DNA of 64,000 nt, from positions 62,001-126,000 of the forward strand of contig NZ_QWGG01000009.1 of NCBI RefSeq assembly GCF_003730195.1. The letters are read 5' to 3'. This document shows, piece by piece, positions 52,201-58,815 of the stretch (within the stretch, counting starts at the first letter, position 1; every line of letters begins with the position of its first letter). Position numbers and translations under genes: made by a program. A model generated the notes under the pieces. It was not told where the DNA came from, did no database searches, and was given only the letters and a program-made list of their open reading frames with translations. The DNA is from Halosimplex salinum. GTDB taxonomy: Archaea; Halobacteriota; Halobacteria; Halobacteriales; Haloarculaceae.

Positions 52201-53175
52201 TCATCGACCCGCGACGAGGTCCGGCGGGCTTCCGGGCAGTTCGTTCCGGTCGTGGGGCGCCTCGAAGTCGATTTCGGGACCCACCGGGACGAACCCGGTC
52301 GGGTTGATATGGTCGTGGCTGCGGTAGTAGTGTTCCTCGATGTGGTCCAGATTCACCGTCTCGGCGACGGAACCGGTCTGGTAGACGTCCCGCGTGAACC
52401 CCCAGAGATTGTCGTAGTCGGTCAGGCGGCGGACGTTGCACTTGAAGTGCGTGTGGTAGACGGCGTCGAACCGGACCAGCGTCGGGAACAGCCGCAGGTC
52501 CGCCAGCGTCAGGCGGTCGCCGAGCAGGTACCGCCGGTCGGAGAGGTGGGCCTCCCAGCGGTCGAGCGCGTCGAAGACCGTCTCGACGGCGTCCTCGTAC
52601 TCGCGCTGGGACTCCGCGAACCCGGCGTGGTAGACGCCGCGGTTGAGCGGACGGTAGAGTTCGCCGATGTAGTGGTCGATCTCGTCGCGGTGGGCCTCGG
52701 GGTAGAGGTCCACGCCACGGTAGTCGGCGAAGGCGTCGGCGAGCGTCCGCATGATCTCGTCGGACTCCTCGTTGACGATGGTCCCCGCCTGCTCGTCCCA
52801 GAGGACCGGCACGGACACCCGCCCAGTGTAGTCGGGGTCGGCCTCGGTGTACACCTCGCGGAGGTAGTCGCTGCCGTGGAGGCGGTCGGGCGTACAGCCG
52901 TCTTTCCCGGGCGTGAACTCCCAGCCGTCGTCGCGCCGGTGCGGGTCGACGACGCTGACGCCGATGGCGTCGTCGAGTCCGAGGAGCGCTCGGGTCAGGA
53001 GCGTCCCGTGGGCCCACGGACAGGCCCAGGAGACGTAGAGGTGATACCGCTCCGGGTCGGCGGGGTGTCGGTCGGTTCCGATCTCGCCCCGGAACGCGGT
53101 CTCCTCGTAGTCGAAGTCCGCGCGGTCGTCGTTCGTCACGTCGCTCAGCCAGTCGCCGTCGATGAGTCGTCCCAT
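52201..53175 (-). CDS. Glutathionyl-hydroquinone-reductase-like protein (Xi-class GST, YqjG/ECM4 family)
   Basis: The 324-residue protein has the Xi-class signature: the catalytic Cys in YVSWACPWAHGTLLTRALLG, SVPVLWDEQAGTIVNEESDE with the family's NEES, and the C-terminal GST helix with YYRSHDHINPTGFVPVGPE. In bacteria these enzymes remove glutathione from glutathionyl-hydroquinones using the active Cys. Haloarchaea mostly use gamma-glutamylcysteine, so the thiol partner is probably that. It lies in the same direction as, and 43 bp downstream of, the DoxX gene, likely in one transcript. A role in quinone detoxification fits the neighbours. Confidence 0.9.
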   Translation of the reverse strand: MGRLIDGDWLSDVTNDDRADFDYEETAFRGEIGTDRHPADPERYHLYVSWACPWAHGTLLTRALLGLDDAIGVSVVDPHRRDDGWEFTPGKDGCTPDRLHGSDYLREVYTEADPDYTGRVSVPVLWDEQAGTIVNEESDEIMRTLADAFADYRGVDLYPEAHRDEIDHYIGELYRPLNRGVYHAGFAESQREYEDAVETVFDALDRWEAHLSDRRYLLGDRLTLADLRLFPTLVRFDAVYHTHFKCNVRRLTDYDNLWGFTRDVYQTGSVAETVNLDHIEEHYYRSHDHINPTGFVPVGPEIDFEAPHDRNELPGSPPDLVAGR

Positions 53176-53218
53176 TGGTGTGGTCTGTGTGGTAGCTGTA
53201 GTTCGTACTGTGAGCGAT

Positions 53219-53638
53219 TCAGGCGACCGAGGCGCCGACCGCGTACGGCCACGGCGTCGTCGAGAGCGCGAGGAAGACCAGCGCCGCGCCGGCCAGTCCC
53301 GCGTTCTTCAGGAAGTGTATCTGCTCGTTCTGCCGGTCCGTCCCCTTCTCGGTCCAGAAGTCGTGCATCACCGGCGTGACGCCGACGAGGAAGCCGACCA
53401 CGAGAAGTGCCCCCACGAGCGGGAACGCGCCCAGCAGGATCGACGCTGCGCCGGCGACCAGCGCGACGCTCGACAGCGGCACGAGAATCCGCGGCGCCGG
53501 CGCGCCCTTCTGTTCGGCGTAGGCGACGGTGTTCTCCAGATCGAGCAGGTTACCGAGCGCCAGGAAGCCCAGCACGGCCGCGAACAGCCCGCGACCGGCC
53601 AACAGCGCGACCCCGGCGGCCGTCGACTCGAACACCAT
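53219..53638 (-). CDS. DoxX-family membrane protein
   Basis: The 139-residue protein has four hydrophobic helices: GVALLAGRGLFAAVLGFLAL, ILVPLSSVALVAGAASILLG, FPLVGALLVVGFLVGVTPVM and NAGLAGAALVFLALS, with the short loop HDFWTEKGTDRQNEQIHFLK typical of DoxX/CatD proteins. In Bacillus the DoxX-like CatD/MhqP proteins are induced by quinones and catechol. Its ATG overlaps the stop of a 43-codon frame upstream (TGATG), so the two are translationally coupled. It sits between that small frame and the hydroquinone-reductase-like gene under a divergent HxlR regulator. Confidence 0.88.
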   Translation of the reverse strand: MVFESTAAGVALLAGRGLFAAVLGFLALGNLLDLENTVAYAEQKGAPAPRILVPLSSVALVAGAASILLGAFPLVGALLVVGFLVGVTPVMHDFWTEKGTDRQNEQIHFLKNAGLAGAALVFLALSTTPWPYAVGASVA

Positions 53639-53769
53639 CAGGCCGACACCTCACCGGATTCGCCGCTCACCGCGATGTCCATCGCGTCCGATTCCGCCAG
53701 TTCCGCGTCGATGCGTCCGAATGCGTGCGTTTCGTTCATCGCAATACGGACTTTCGCCGACACCGACAT
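53638..53769 (-). CDS. 43-aa acidic protein translationally coupled to DoxX
   Basis: From an ATG at 53769 the frame reads MSVSAKVRIAMNETHAFGRI, then an acidic Ala/Glu/Asp-rich end containing ELAESDAMDIAVSGESGE. It stops at TGA, whose last base begins the DoxX ATG (TGATG). The frame starts right after a TATA-rich region at leaderless spacing, which supports translation. An internal ATG would give 33 residues. No family is recognised. It may be a leader peptide that sets DoxX expression or a small regulator. Confidence 0.6.
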   Translation of the reverse strand: MSVSAKVRIAMNETHAFGRIDAELAESDAMDIAVSGESGEVSA

Positions 53770-53779
53770 AAGTATCAGG

Positions 53780-53793
53780 TATATTATAGTATA
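53780..53793. promoter_or_regulatory. Near-palindromic AT-rich operator/promoter of the DoxX operon
   Basis: The 14-bp tatattatagtata is symmetric at 12 of 14 positions. It lies 11 bp upstream of the first leftward start and about 95 bp upstream of the HxlR gene. It could be a TATA box overlapped by a regulator site, as expected if the HxlR protein represses the operon. Confidence 0.45.
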
Positions 53794-53885
53794 TCGGGTT
53801 GGGTGGAGTAAACCGGGTATACCGCGGTGTACCGGGACGTGTCGGAGCGGAGGACTTTTCGCGGGACCGGTCGAACCGTGAGACG

Positions 53886-54245
53886 ATGCAGACGAACGAC
53901 CCGGACGACCCGTTCGCGGACGTGGACCCGCAGGCGTGTCCGACGGCGGAGTCGCTGGAAGTGATCGGGACGCAGTGGCGGCTCAACGTCCTCCACGACC
54001 TGCAGGACGGGGAGTTGCGGTTCAACGAACTCAAGGAGGCGACGGGGGCCAGCTCGCGGACGCTCTCGCAGTCGCTGGACGCGCTGACCGATGCGGGCCT
54101 CGTCGACAAGCGCATGGAGGAGGCCGCGCCCGTCGCGACGTACTACTCGCTGACGGAGAAGGGCGAAGCGCTCGGCCCCGTCTTCGACGAACTCGACGCG
54201 TGGGCCCGCGAGTACGTCGACCCGACCGACTACACCGAGGAGTAG
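53886..54245 (+). CDS. HxlR-family winged-helix regulator, probably redox-sensing
   Basis: The 119-residue protein starts MQTNDPDDPFADVDPQACPT. It has Cys18 just before the first helix (SLEVIGTQWRLNVLHDLQDG), then LRFNELKEATGASSRTLSQS, LDALTDAGLVDKRMEE and VATYYSLTEKGEALGPVF. The CP at the N-terminus is the conserved sensor cysteine of HxlR/YodB/CatR-type repressors that respond to quinones and diamide. It is divergent from the small acidic protein-DoxX-hydroquinone reductase operon. By analogy it represses that operon until the Cys is modified. The second 57-aa membrane protein gene follows 42 bp downstream. Confidence 0.88.
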   Translation: MQTNDPDDPFADVDPQACPTAESLEVIGTQWRLNVLHDLQDGELRFNELKEATGASSRTLSQSLDALTDAGLVDKRMEEAAPVATYYSLTEKGEALGPVFDELDAWAREYVDPTDYTEE

Positions 54246-54287
54246 CCGGCCAGTCGATTTTTCACGCCGCCGGTTCCAGCCTGCGCC

Positions 54288-54461
54288 ATGGTCTCCCGCG
54301 ATACGAGAGAGACGGCACTGCTCGTGGTCCTGGCGGTCGTCGGATTCGTCGTCGCCTCCGCTCTCGGGGCCCCTGAACCCGTCGCCTGGGGGTTCCTCAT
54401 CGCAGTCGGCGGGGTCGGCCCCACCGTCCGCGACGAGTGGCGCCGTCGTCAGGAAGCGTGA
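54288..54461 (+). CDS. 57-aa two-helix membrane protein (copy 2)
   Basis: The frame encodes MVSRDTRETALLVVLAVVGF, VVASALGAPEPVAWGF, LIAVGGVGPTVRDEW and an Arg-rich end. It has the same length as the frame at 52019-52192. Identical blocks are MVSR, ETALLV, VVGFV, GPTVR and RRR-EA, while codons differ, so protein sequence has been conserved over nucleotide sequence. It follows the HxlR gene in the same direction and may be co-transcribed with it. The two copies flank the quinone-type operon. Confidence 0.82.
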   Translation: MVSRDTRETALLVVLAVVGFVVASALGAPEPVAWGFLIAVGGVGPTVRDEWRRRQEA

Positions 54462-54537
54462 CCGTCCCCCGAGCGCGTTCTCCTCCTGAAATCGATTTCA
54501 GCGATCGGTTAAGCGTCTCGCGCCCCACCGATCGGGT

Positions 54538-55545
54538 ATGACCACTACCGCGTACGCCGCGCTCGACGACCGCCTGCTGGTCGTCCACGACGGCGCGGAC
54601 GAGTGGACCGCCAGCGAACGCCTCGTCGGCCGCGATTTCGAGTCGGTCGCCGCCAGCGCGGAGCGCCCAGAGCGGGCCTTCGCCGGAACGGTCGAGTCGG
54701 GAATCCAGCGCACCACCGACGGCGGCGACACCTGGGAGCGCGTCGCGCCCGATATCGACGACCGGGTCACCGCGCTGCTCGTGAGTCCACACGACCCCGA
54801 CACGGTGTGGGCTGGAACCGAACCCTCCGCTGTCTACCGCTCGACGGACGGCGGCGACTCGTGGGCGTCGCTCCCGCCGCTCTCGGACCTCCCCTCGGAG
54901 TCCCAGTGGGCGTTCCCGCCGCGGCCCCACACACACCACGTCCGCTGGCTCGAATCGGACCCGACCGACTCACAGCGCCTCTACGTCGCCATCGAGGCCG
55001 GGGCGCTGGTCCGCACGGACGACGGCGGCGAGACGTGGCAGGACAGGCCAGACGGCGCTCGCAGGGACAATCACACGCTCGCTACCCACCCCGACGCGGA
55101 GGGGCGCGTCTACACCGCCGCCGGCGACGGCTACGCCCAGTCCGAAGACGGCGGCGACACGTGGGACTACCCGCAGGACGGCCTCGGCCACCGCTACGTC
55201 TGGGGGCTGGCCGTCCCTCGCTCCGACCCCGACACCGTCGTCGTGAGCGCCGCGAACGGCCCGCGGAGCGCCCACAGCGTCTCGACCGCCGAAGCCTACG
55301 TCTACCGGACCACGAACGTCGGCCGCGACGAGGCCACGGAGTGGGACCTCGCCATGGACGGCCTCCCCGAAGCGCGGGGCACCGTCCGTTCCGTTCTGGC
55401 GGCCGCGGGCGGGCCGACGCTGTTCGCCCTCAACAACCGCGGCCTCTACCGCTCGACCGACGCCGGCGCGTCGTGGGGACGGATCGATATCGAGTGGTCC
55501 GACGACTACGAGTCACAGACCCCGCGTTCGCTCGCGGTGGTCTGA
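54538..55545 (+). CDS. Asp-box (BNR/sialidase-type) beta-propeller protein
   Basis: The 335-residue protein contains at least five Asp-boxes of the form S/T-x-D-x-G-x-T/S-W: TTDGGDTWERV, STDGGDSWASL, TDDGGETWQDR, SEDGGDTWDYP and STDAGASWGRI, evenly spaced over about 60 residues as propeller blades. No signal peptide is present, so it is cytoplasmic. Related haloarchaeal proteins are annotated as glycosidase-like or exo-alpha-sialidase-like, but no catalytic set is evident. A TATA-like ggttaagcg lies about 30 bp upstream. Its role is unknown; binding or scaffolding is plausible. Confidence 0.82.
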   Translation: MTTTAYAALDDRLLVVHDGADEWTASERLVGRDFESVAASAERPERAFAGTVESGIQRTTDGGDTWERVAPDIDDRVTALLVSPHDPDTVWAGTEPSAVYRSTDGGDSWASLPPLSDLPSESQWAFPPRPHTHHVRWLESDPTDSQRLYVAIEAGALVRTDDGGETWQDRPDGARRDNHTLATHPDAEGRVYTAAGDGYAQSEDGGDTWDYPQDGLGHRYVWGLAVPRSDPDTVVVSAANGPRSAHSVSTAEAYVYRTTNVGRDEATEWDLAMDGLPEARGTVRSVLAAAGGPTLFALNNRGLYRSTDAGASWGRIDIEWSDDYESQTPRSLAVV

Positions 55546-55571
55546 GCGGTAATCTCGGTTGGTTGACGCGC

Positions 55572-55958
55572 TCAGAGCGCCGCGCCCACGCCGTACACGA
55601 CCATCGTCGTCACGATAGACGCCGCCATCGCCACCGCGAACACCTGGAACGCCCGGATCCGGTCCTGTTTGACCGCATCCGCGTCGTCGATGCTCCCCGC
55701 GTCGCCGCCCGACCCGGACAGATCGTAGCGCGCCAGCGCACCGAAGGCCACGCAGAAGCCCATCCGGTCCTGCACGACGCCGACGAACCCGCCGAACAGG
55801 AACGGGAACGCGCCCAGCAGGAGCCCCGCAGGTCGCCCCGTCGCGAGGACGAAGCCGACGTAGGCCGCCGCGGCGAGGAAGGAGAGCGCCCCCGCTGTAC
55901 GGCGCTTGCGCCGCTCGTCGCGTCCGATGTTGCAGACGCCCGGCCGATACTCGCTCAT
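55572..55958 (-). CDS. Small membrane protein of unknown function
   Basis: The start MSEYRPGVCNIGRDERRKRR gives 128 residues. A cytoplasmic Cys/Arg-rich head precedes helices AGALSFLAAAAYVGFVLATG, LLLGAFPFLFGGFVGVVQDR, the MGFCVAFGALARYDLSG loop and a last helix FQVFAVAMAASIVTTMVVYG. I do not recognise a named family, though the NIGRDERRKRR head is typical of haloarchaeal membrane proteins. It is divergent from a geranylgeranyl-reductase-like gene, 138 bp away. The overlapping upstream frame is arginine-rich and rejected. Confidence 0.75.
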   Translation of the reverse strand: MSEYRPGVCNIGRDERRKRRTAGALSFLAAAAYVGFVLATGRPAGLLLGAFPFLFGGFVGVVQDRMGFCVAFGALARYDLSGSGGDAGSIDDADAVKQDRIRAFQVFAVAMAASIVTTMVVYGVGAAL

Positions 55959-56060
55959 ACCCGGACGTCGAACCGTATCGGCATAAGCGCACCAACAATC
56001 AGCGTCGGTGTCCGCAGCGTTCCGGCGGGGACGGAGCCGAGGCGGTGGCACCTCGGACTG

Positions 56061-56072
56061 AAAGATATTTGA
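56061..56072 (+). promoter_or_regulatory. TATA box of the geranylgeranyl-reductase-like gene
   Basis: The sequence aaagatatttga is centred about 30 bp before the ATG at 56096, placing the transcription start within the adjacent palindrome. Confidence 0.55.
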
Positions 56073-56077
56073 TGACG

Positions 56078-56095
56078 ACACGCCACGTGGCGTGT
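56078..56095. promoter_or_regulatory. Perfect 18-bp palindrome abutting a start codon
   Basis: acacgccacgtggcgtgt equals its own reverse complement over all 18 bases. It lies between the TATA box and the ATG, covering the expected transcription start. This is the position of a repressor operator in archaea, where a bound dimer would block initiation. Confidence 0.65.
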
Positions 56096-57325
56096 ATGCA
56101 CGATTTCGTCGTCGTCGGCTGTGGCCCGGCGGGGTCGCGGTTCGCTCGCCGCGCCGCCGAGGCGGGCCGCGACGTGCTCGCCTTCGAGCAGGGCGAGGTG
56201 GGCGAGCCGCTCGCCTGCTCGGGCCACGTCTCCACCGACGTCTGGGAGTACACCCCCGAGGGCGTCCCCGAGAGCGGAGCGAACGGGGGCTCGTCGGGAA
56301 GCGACCGCCGGGAGCGGACCGACGGTGCACGCGACCGCCTCCTCCAGAACGTCGTCTACGGGGCTCGCTTCCACCTCGGCGGCCCCCGCGGCGACCCGCA
56401 GGGCGACCCGCGGACGAACGGGCACGCCCCTGCCTCCGCCGACGGCGCAGCGACCGACAGCCGAGGCGACGCCACCGACAGCCACCCCTTCTACAAGGAC
56501 GAGCAGATATCGAACGTCGTCGATCGCGTCGGCCTCGACAGGGAACTCGCCGACGCGGCGCGCGAGGCCGGCGCCGACCTCCGGGAGCACCACACGGTCG
56601 TCGGCGTCTCCGAGTTCCGCGACCGGGTCGAGGTCGAGGTGAAAGGACCGGACGGCGTCGAGACCCACGAAGCGAGGATGGTCGTCGGCTGCGACGGGCC
56701 GAAGTCCCGCGTCCGCCGGGAACTCGACATGCCCGAACCCGACGAACTGCTCCACGGCGTGCTGGGCTTCAGCGACGAGGACGACGACACGGACTTCGTC
56801 GACGTCCACCTCACGGTCCCGGACTTCTTCGCCTGGCGGATCCCCCGCGGCGACGCGGGCGTCGAGTACGGGCTCGCGACGCCGCCCAGCGCCGACGTGC
56901 GCGAGCGCTTCGACCGGTTCACCGCCGACTACGGCGTCGAGACCGACCACCGGTGTTCGGGCCTCATCCCCGTCGGCCCGCCGGAGTCGGTGACCAGCGA
57001 CCGGGCGCTCCTGATCGGCGACGCGGCCGCGCAGGTCAAGCCGTTCACCGGCGGCGGCATCCTCTACGGGATGACCGCGGCCGACCACGCCGCCCGCACG
57101 GTCGACCCGCGCCGCCCGGGAACGCTGAACGACTACGAACGCGCCTGGCGCGACGACCTCGAACGCGAGATCGAACTCGGTCACTGGCTCCGCCGGGCGT
57201 ACTCGCTCCCCGAACCCGTCCAGCGGCTGGGACTCCGGGCGTTCTCCGGCGAGATCGGTGTCCACATGGACCGGCCGACCACGCTGTTCTCCGTCGACCA
57301 GCTGAAGTCGCTCCTGCGCGGGTGA
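56096..57325 (+). CDS. Geranylgeranyl-reductase-family FAD oxidoreductase
   Basis: The 409-residue protein starts MHDFVVVGCGPAGSRFARRA, a GxGxxG FAD-binding motif at the very N-terminus; an in-frame ATG at 56072 would add eight residues and overlap the operator. It continues FEQGEVGEPLACSGHVS, VVGCDGPKSRVRREL and ALLIGDAAAQVKPFTGGGIL, the digeranylgeranylglycerophospholipid reductase/GGR pattern. A Gly/Ser/Asp-rich insert lies around residues 60-120. Such enzymes reduce isoprenoid double bonds of archaeal lipids or menaquinone side chains. A second role as a halogenase-like monooxygenase is possible but less likely. Confidence 0.87.
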   Translation: MHDFVVVGCGPAGSRFARRAAEAGRDVLAFEQGEVGEPLACSGHVSTDVWEYTPEGVPESGANGGSSGSDRRERTDGARDRLLQNVVYGARFHLGGPRGDPQGDPRTNGHAPASADGAATDSRGDATDSHPFYKDEQISNVVDRVGLDRELADAAREAGADLREHHTVVGVSEFRDRVEVEVKGPDGVETHEARMVVGCDGPKSRVRRELDMPEPDELLHGVLGFSDEDDDTDFVDVHLTVPDFFAWRIPRGDAGVEYGLATPPSADVRERFDRFTADYGVETDHRCSGLIPVGPPESVTSDRALLIGDAAAQVKPFTGGGILYGMTAADHAARTVDPRRPGTLNDYERAWRDDLEREIELGHWLRRAYSLPEPVQRLGLRAFSGEIGVHMDRPTTLFSVDQLKSLLRG

Positions 57326-57360
57326 CGGTCCGAGCAGCGGGCCGTCGACCGGGCTCGCCT

Positions 57361-57392
57361 ACCTGTCAGCGCCTGATGTTCAGGTGTCAGGT
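57361..57392. promoter_or_regulatory. Nested inverted repeats upstream of the Bat-like gene
   Basis: An inner dyad cctga-tgt-tcagg (57372-57384) sits inside outer arms acctg and caggt. It may be a hairpin after the flavoprotein gene or an operator of the following regulator. AT-rich aaataaacactta follows at about 57418-57430. Confidence 0.4.
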
Positions 57393-57466
57393 CGAACGCG
57401 AGACAGTTCATTCACCGAAATAAACACTTACGATGGTAGGACGTGGCATGATCGGTGTGGGTGGCA

Positions 57467-58132
57467 GTGACAGAGAGCTTCATCGCCGAGGTGGTCATCG
57501 ACCACCCGGATCTCGCGTTAACGCCGACTCTCAGACGCGTATCTGACATCTCCGTCCGCGTCGAATCCCAGCCGATAACGGGGCTGGAGTCGCCGACCGT
57601 GTTCTACGTCGTCTCGAGCGCCGACTTCGAGGAGTTCGAGGACGCGCTCGACGCGGATCCGACGGTCGACGAGTGGGGCGGGACGATGGAGTACACCGAC
57701 AGTCGTCTCTATCAGGTCACGCCCAGTTCGTCGGCGAAGTTCACGACGCCGACGATCGCAGACCTCGGCGTTCACGTCGAGTCGATCGAGAACGCCGGCC
57801 GCCGCTGGCGGTTCCGGTTGCTGGCACCCGACAGGGACGCTCTGGGAGCGTACTGGCAGTACTGTCGCGACGAAGGCGTCCAGTTTCGCCTCGAGAAACT
57901 CTACCGATCCGGACCGCAGACAGCTATCGCGACGGGACGCGGGGTCGAATCGGCGCTCACGGACCGCCAGCTGGAGGTCGCCCGGACCGTGGCGCGGATG
58001 GGATACTACGACAGCGACGGCGCGAGCGCCGCGGAGGTCGCCGCCGAACTCGACATCTCCCAGTCGACCCTCTCGACTCACCTCCGCAGGATCATCGGAA
58101 AGTTGTTCGACGCGCTGTTCGGCCCGGAGTGA
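57467..58132 (+). CDS. Bat-type HTH_10 transcriptional regulator
   Basis: A GTG start gives 221 residues beginning VTESFIAEVVIDHPDLALTP, the usual opening of haloarchaeal bacterio-opsin-activator-like proteins. The N-terminal domain contains TLRRVSDISVRVESQPITG and FYVVSSADFEEFEDALDADP. The C-terminal HTH_10 reads LTDRQLEVARTVARMGYYDS, AAEVAAELDISQSTLSTHLR. These proteins are DNA-binding regulators; the sensor domain here lacks PAS or GAF modules. It is followed by a HalOD1 protein in the same direction, with which it may function. Confidence 0.88.
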   Translation: MTESFIAEVVIDHPDLALTPTLRRVSDISVRVESQPITGLESPTVFYVVSSADFEEFEDALDADPTVDEWGGTMEYTDSRLYQVTPSSSAKFTTPTIADLGVHVESIENAGRRWRFRLLAPDRDALGAYWQYCRDEGVQFRLEKLYRSGPQTAIATGRGVESALTDRQLEVARTVARMGYYDSDGASAAEVAAELDISQSTLSTHLRRIIGKLFDALFGPE

Positions 58133-58201
58133 GCGACCCCACTTAAACGACCGCAACATACGACGCCAGACTGGTGGGGCCGAACGCGGTACAGTCGTTC
58201 G

Positions 58202-58474
58202 ATGAACGCTTCGAGTACGTCATTCCGTCGCGGGTCGTTCGACGAGAGTCCGAGTCGGGTCGTCGTCGACCTCGTCGCGGACTGCGAAGATACCAGCCCC
58301 ACAGAACTGTCGCCGCCGCTCTATTCCGCGATCGACCCGGACGCACTGGACGAACTGTTCCGGTCACGGTCGACAGAGACGTCTGACTCACCGGGTCACG
58401 TCCGGTTCAGCTACCTCGGGTACGAGGTCCGCGTTCGGAGCGACGGGGACGTGGAGATCTCTCCCCGTCGCTGA
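58202..58474 (+). CDS. HalOD1 output-domain protein
   Basis: The 90-residue protein is a single HalOD1 domain: SPSRVVVDLVADCEDTSPTE, LSPPLYSAIDPDALDELF and GHVRFSYLGYEVRVRSDGDV. HalOD1 is a haloarchaeal domain often attached to response regulators and thought to carry signalling output. Here it stands alone, 69 bp after the Bat-like gene. The two may form a small regulatory unit. Confidence 0.88.
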   Translation: MNASSTSFRRGSFDESPSRVVVDLVADCEDTSPTELSPPLYSAIDPDALDELFRSRSTETSDSPGHVRFSYLGYEVRVRSDGDVEISPRR

Positions 58475-58524
58475 CCGGCGGTCCCGTCACAACCCTCATA
58501 GGAGATCACTCCGAAACGGCCGCT

Positions 58525-58722
58525 ATGGAACTCGACCTGACGAAGACGGCCGCCGCGTTCGTCGTGCTCATCGCGGCCGGCGTCGGCGGACTGATCGCGA
58601 TGGATGTCATGCCACAGGACACCGTGTTGATGATGGTCGCGCCGTCGATGGTCGCGTTCGGGCTGATCTGCCTGGCGATCGGCGTCGCTCACGGCCAGTA
58701 CAGGGCGGGCGCGACGCGGTAA
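58525..58722 (+). CDS. Small two-helix membrane protein
   Basis: The 65-residue protein MELDLTKTAAAFVVLIAAGV has two membrane helices (AAFVVLIAAGVGGLIAMDVM and VLMMVAPSMVAFGLICLAIG) and a short polar end AHGQYRAGATR. This looks like a common short haloarchaeal family of unknown function. It starts 50 bp after the HalOD1 gene, so it may be in the same transcript. Confidence 0.78.
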   Translation: MELDLTKTAAAFVVLIAAGVGGLIAMDVMPQDTVLMMVAPSMVAFGLICLAIGVAHGQYRAGATR

Positions 58723-58815
58723 CTTCGCCGCTCCCGGTCAGTACCGGGCCGGGGTGACGCGGTAGCCTCGCCGCTCCCGGAAGACGTAACCCGTCACCGG
58801 CCCCACTCCGGGGTA

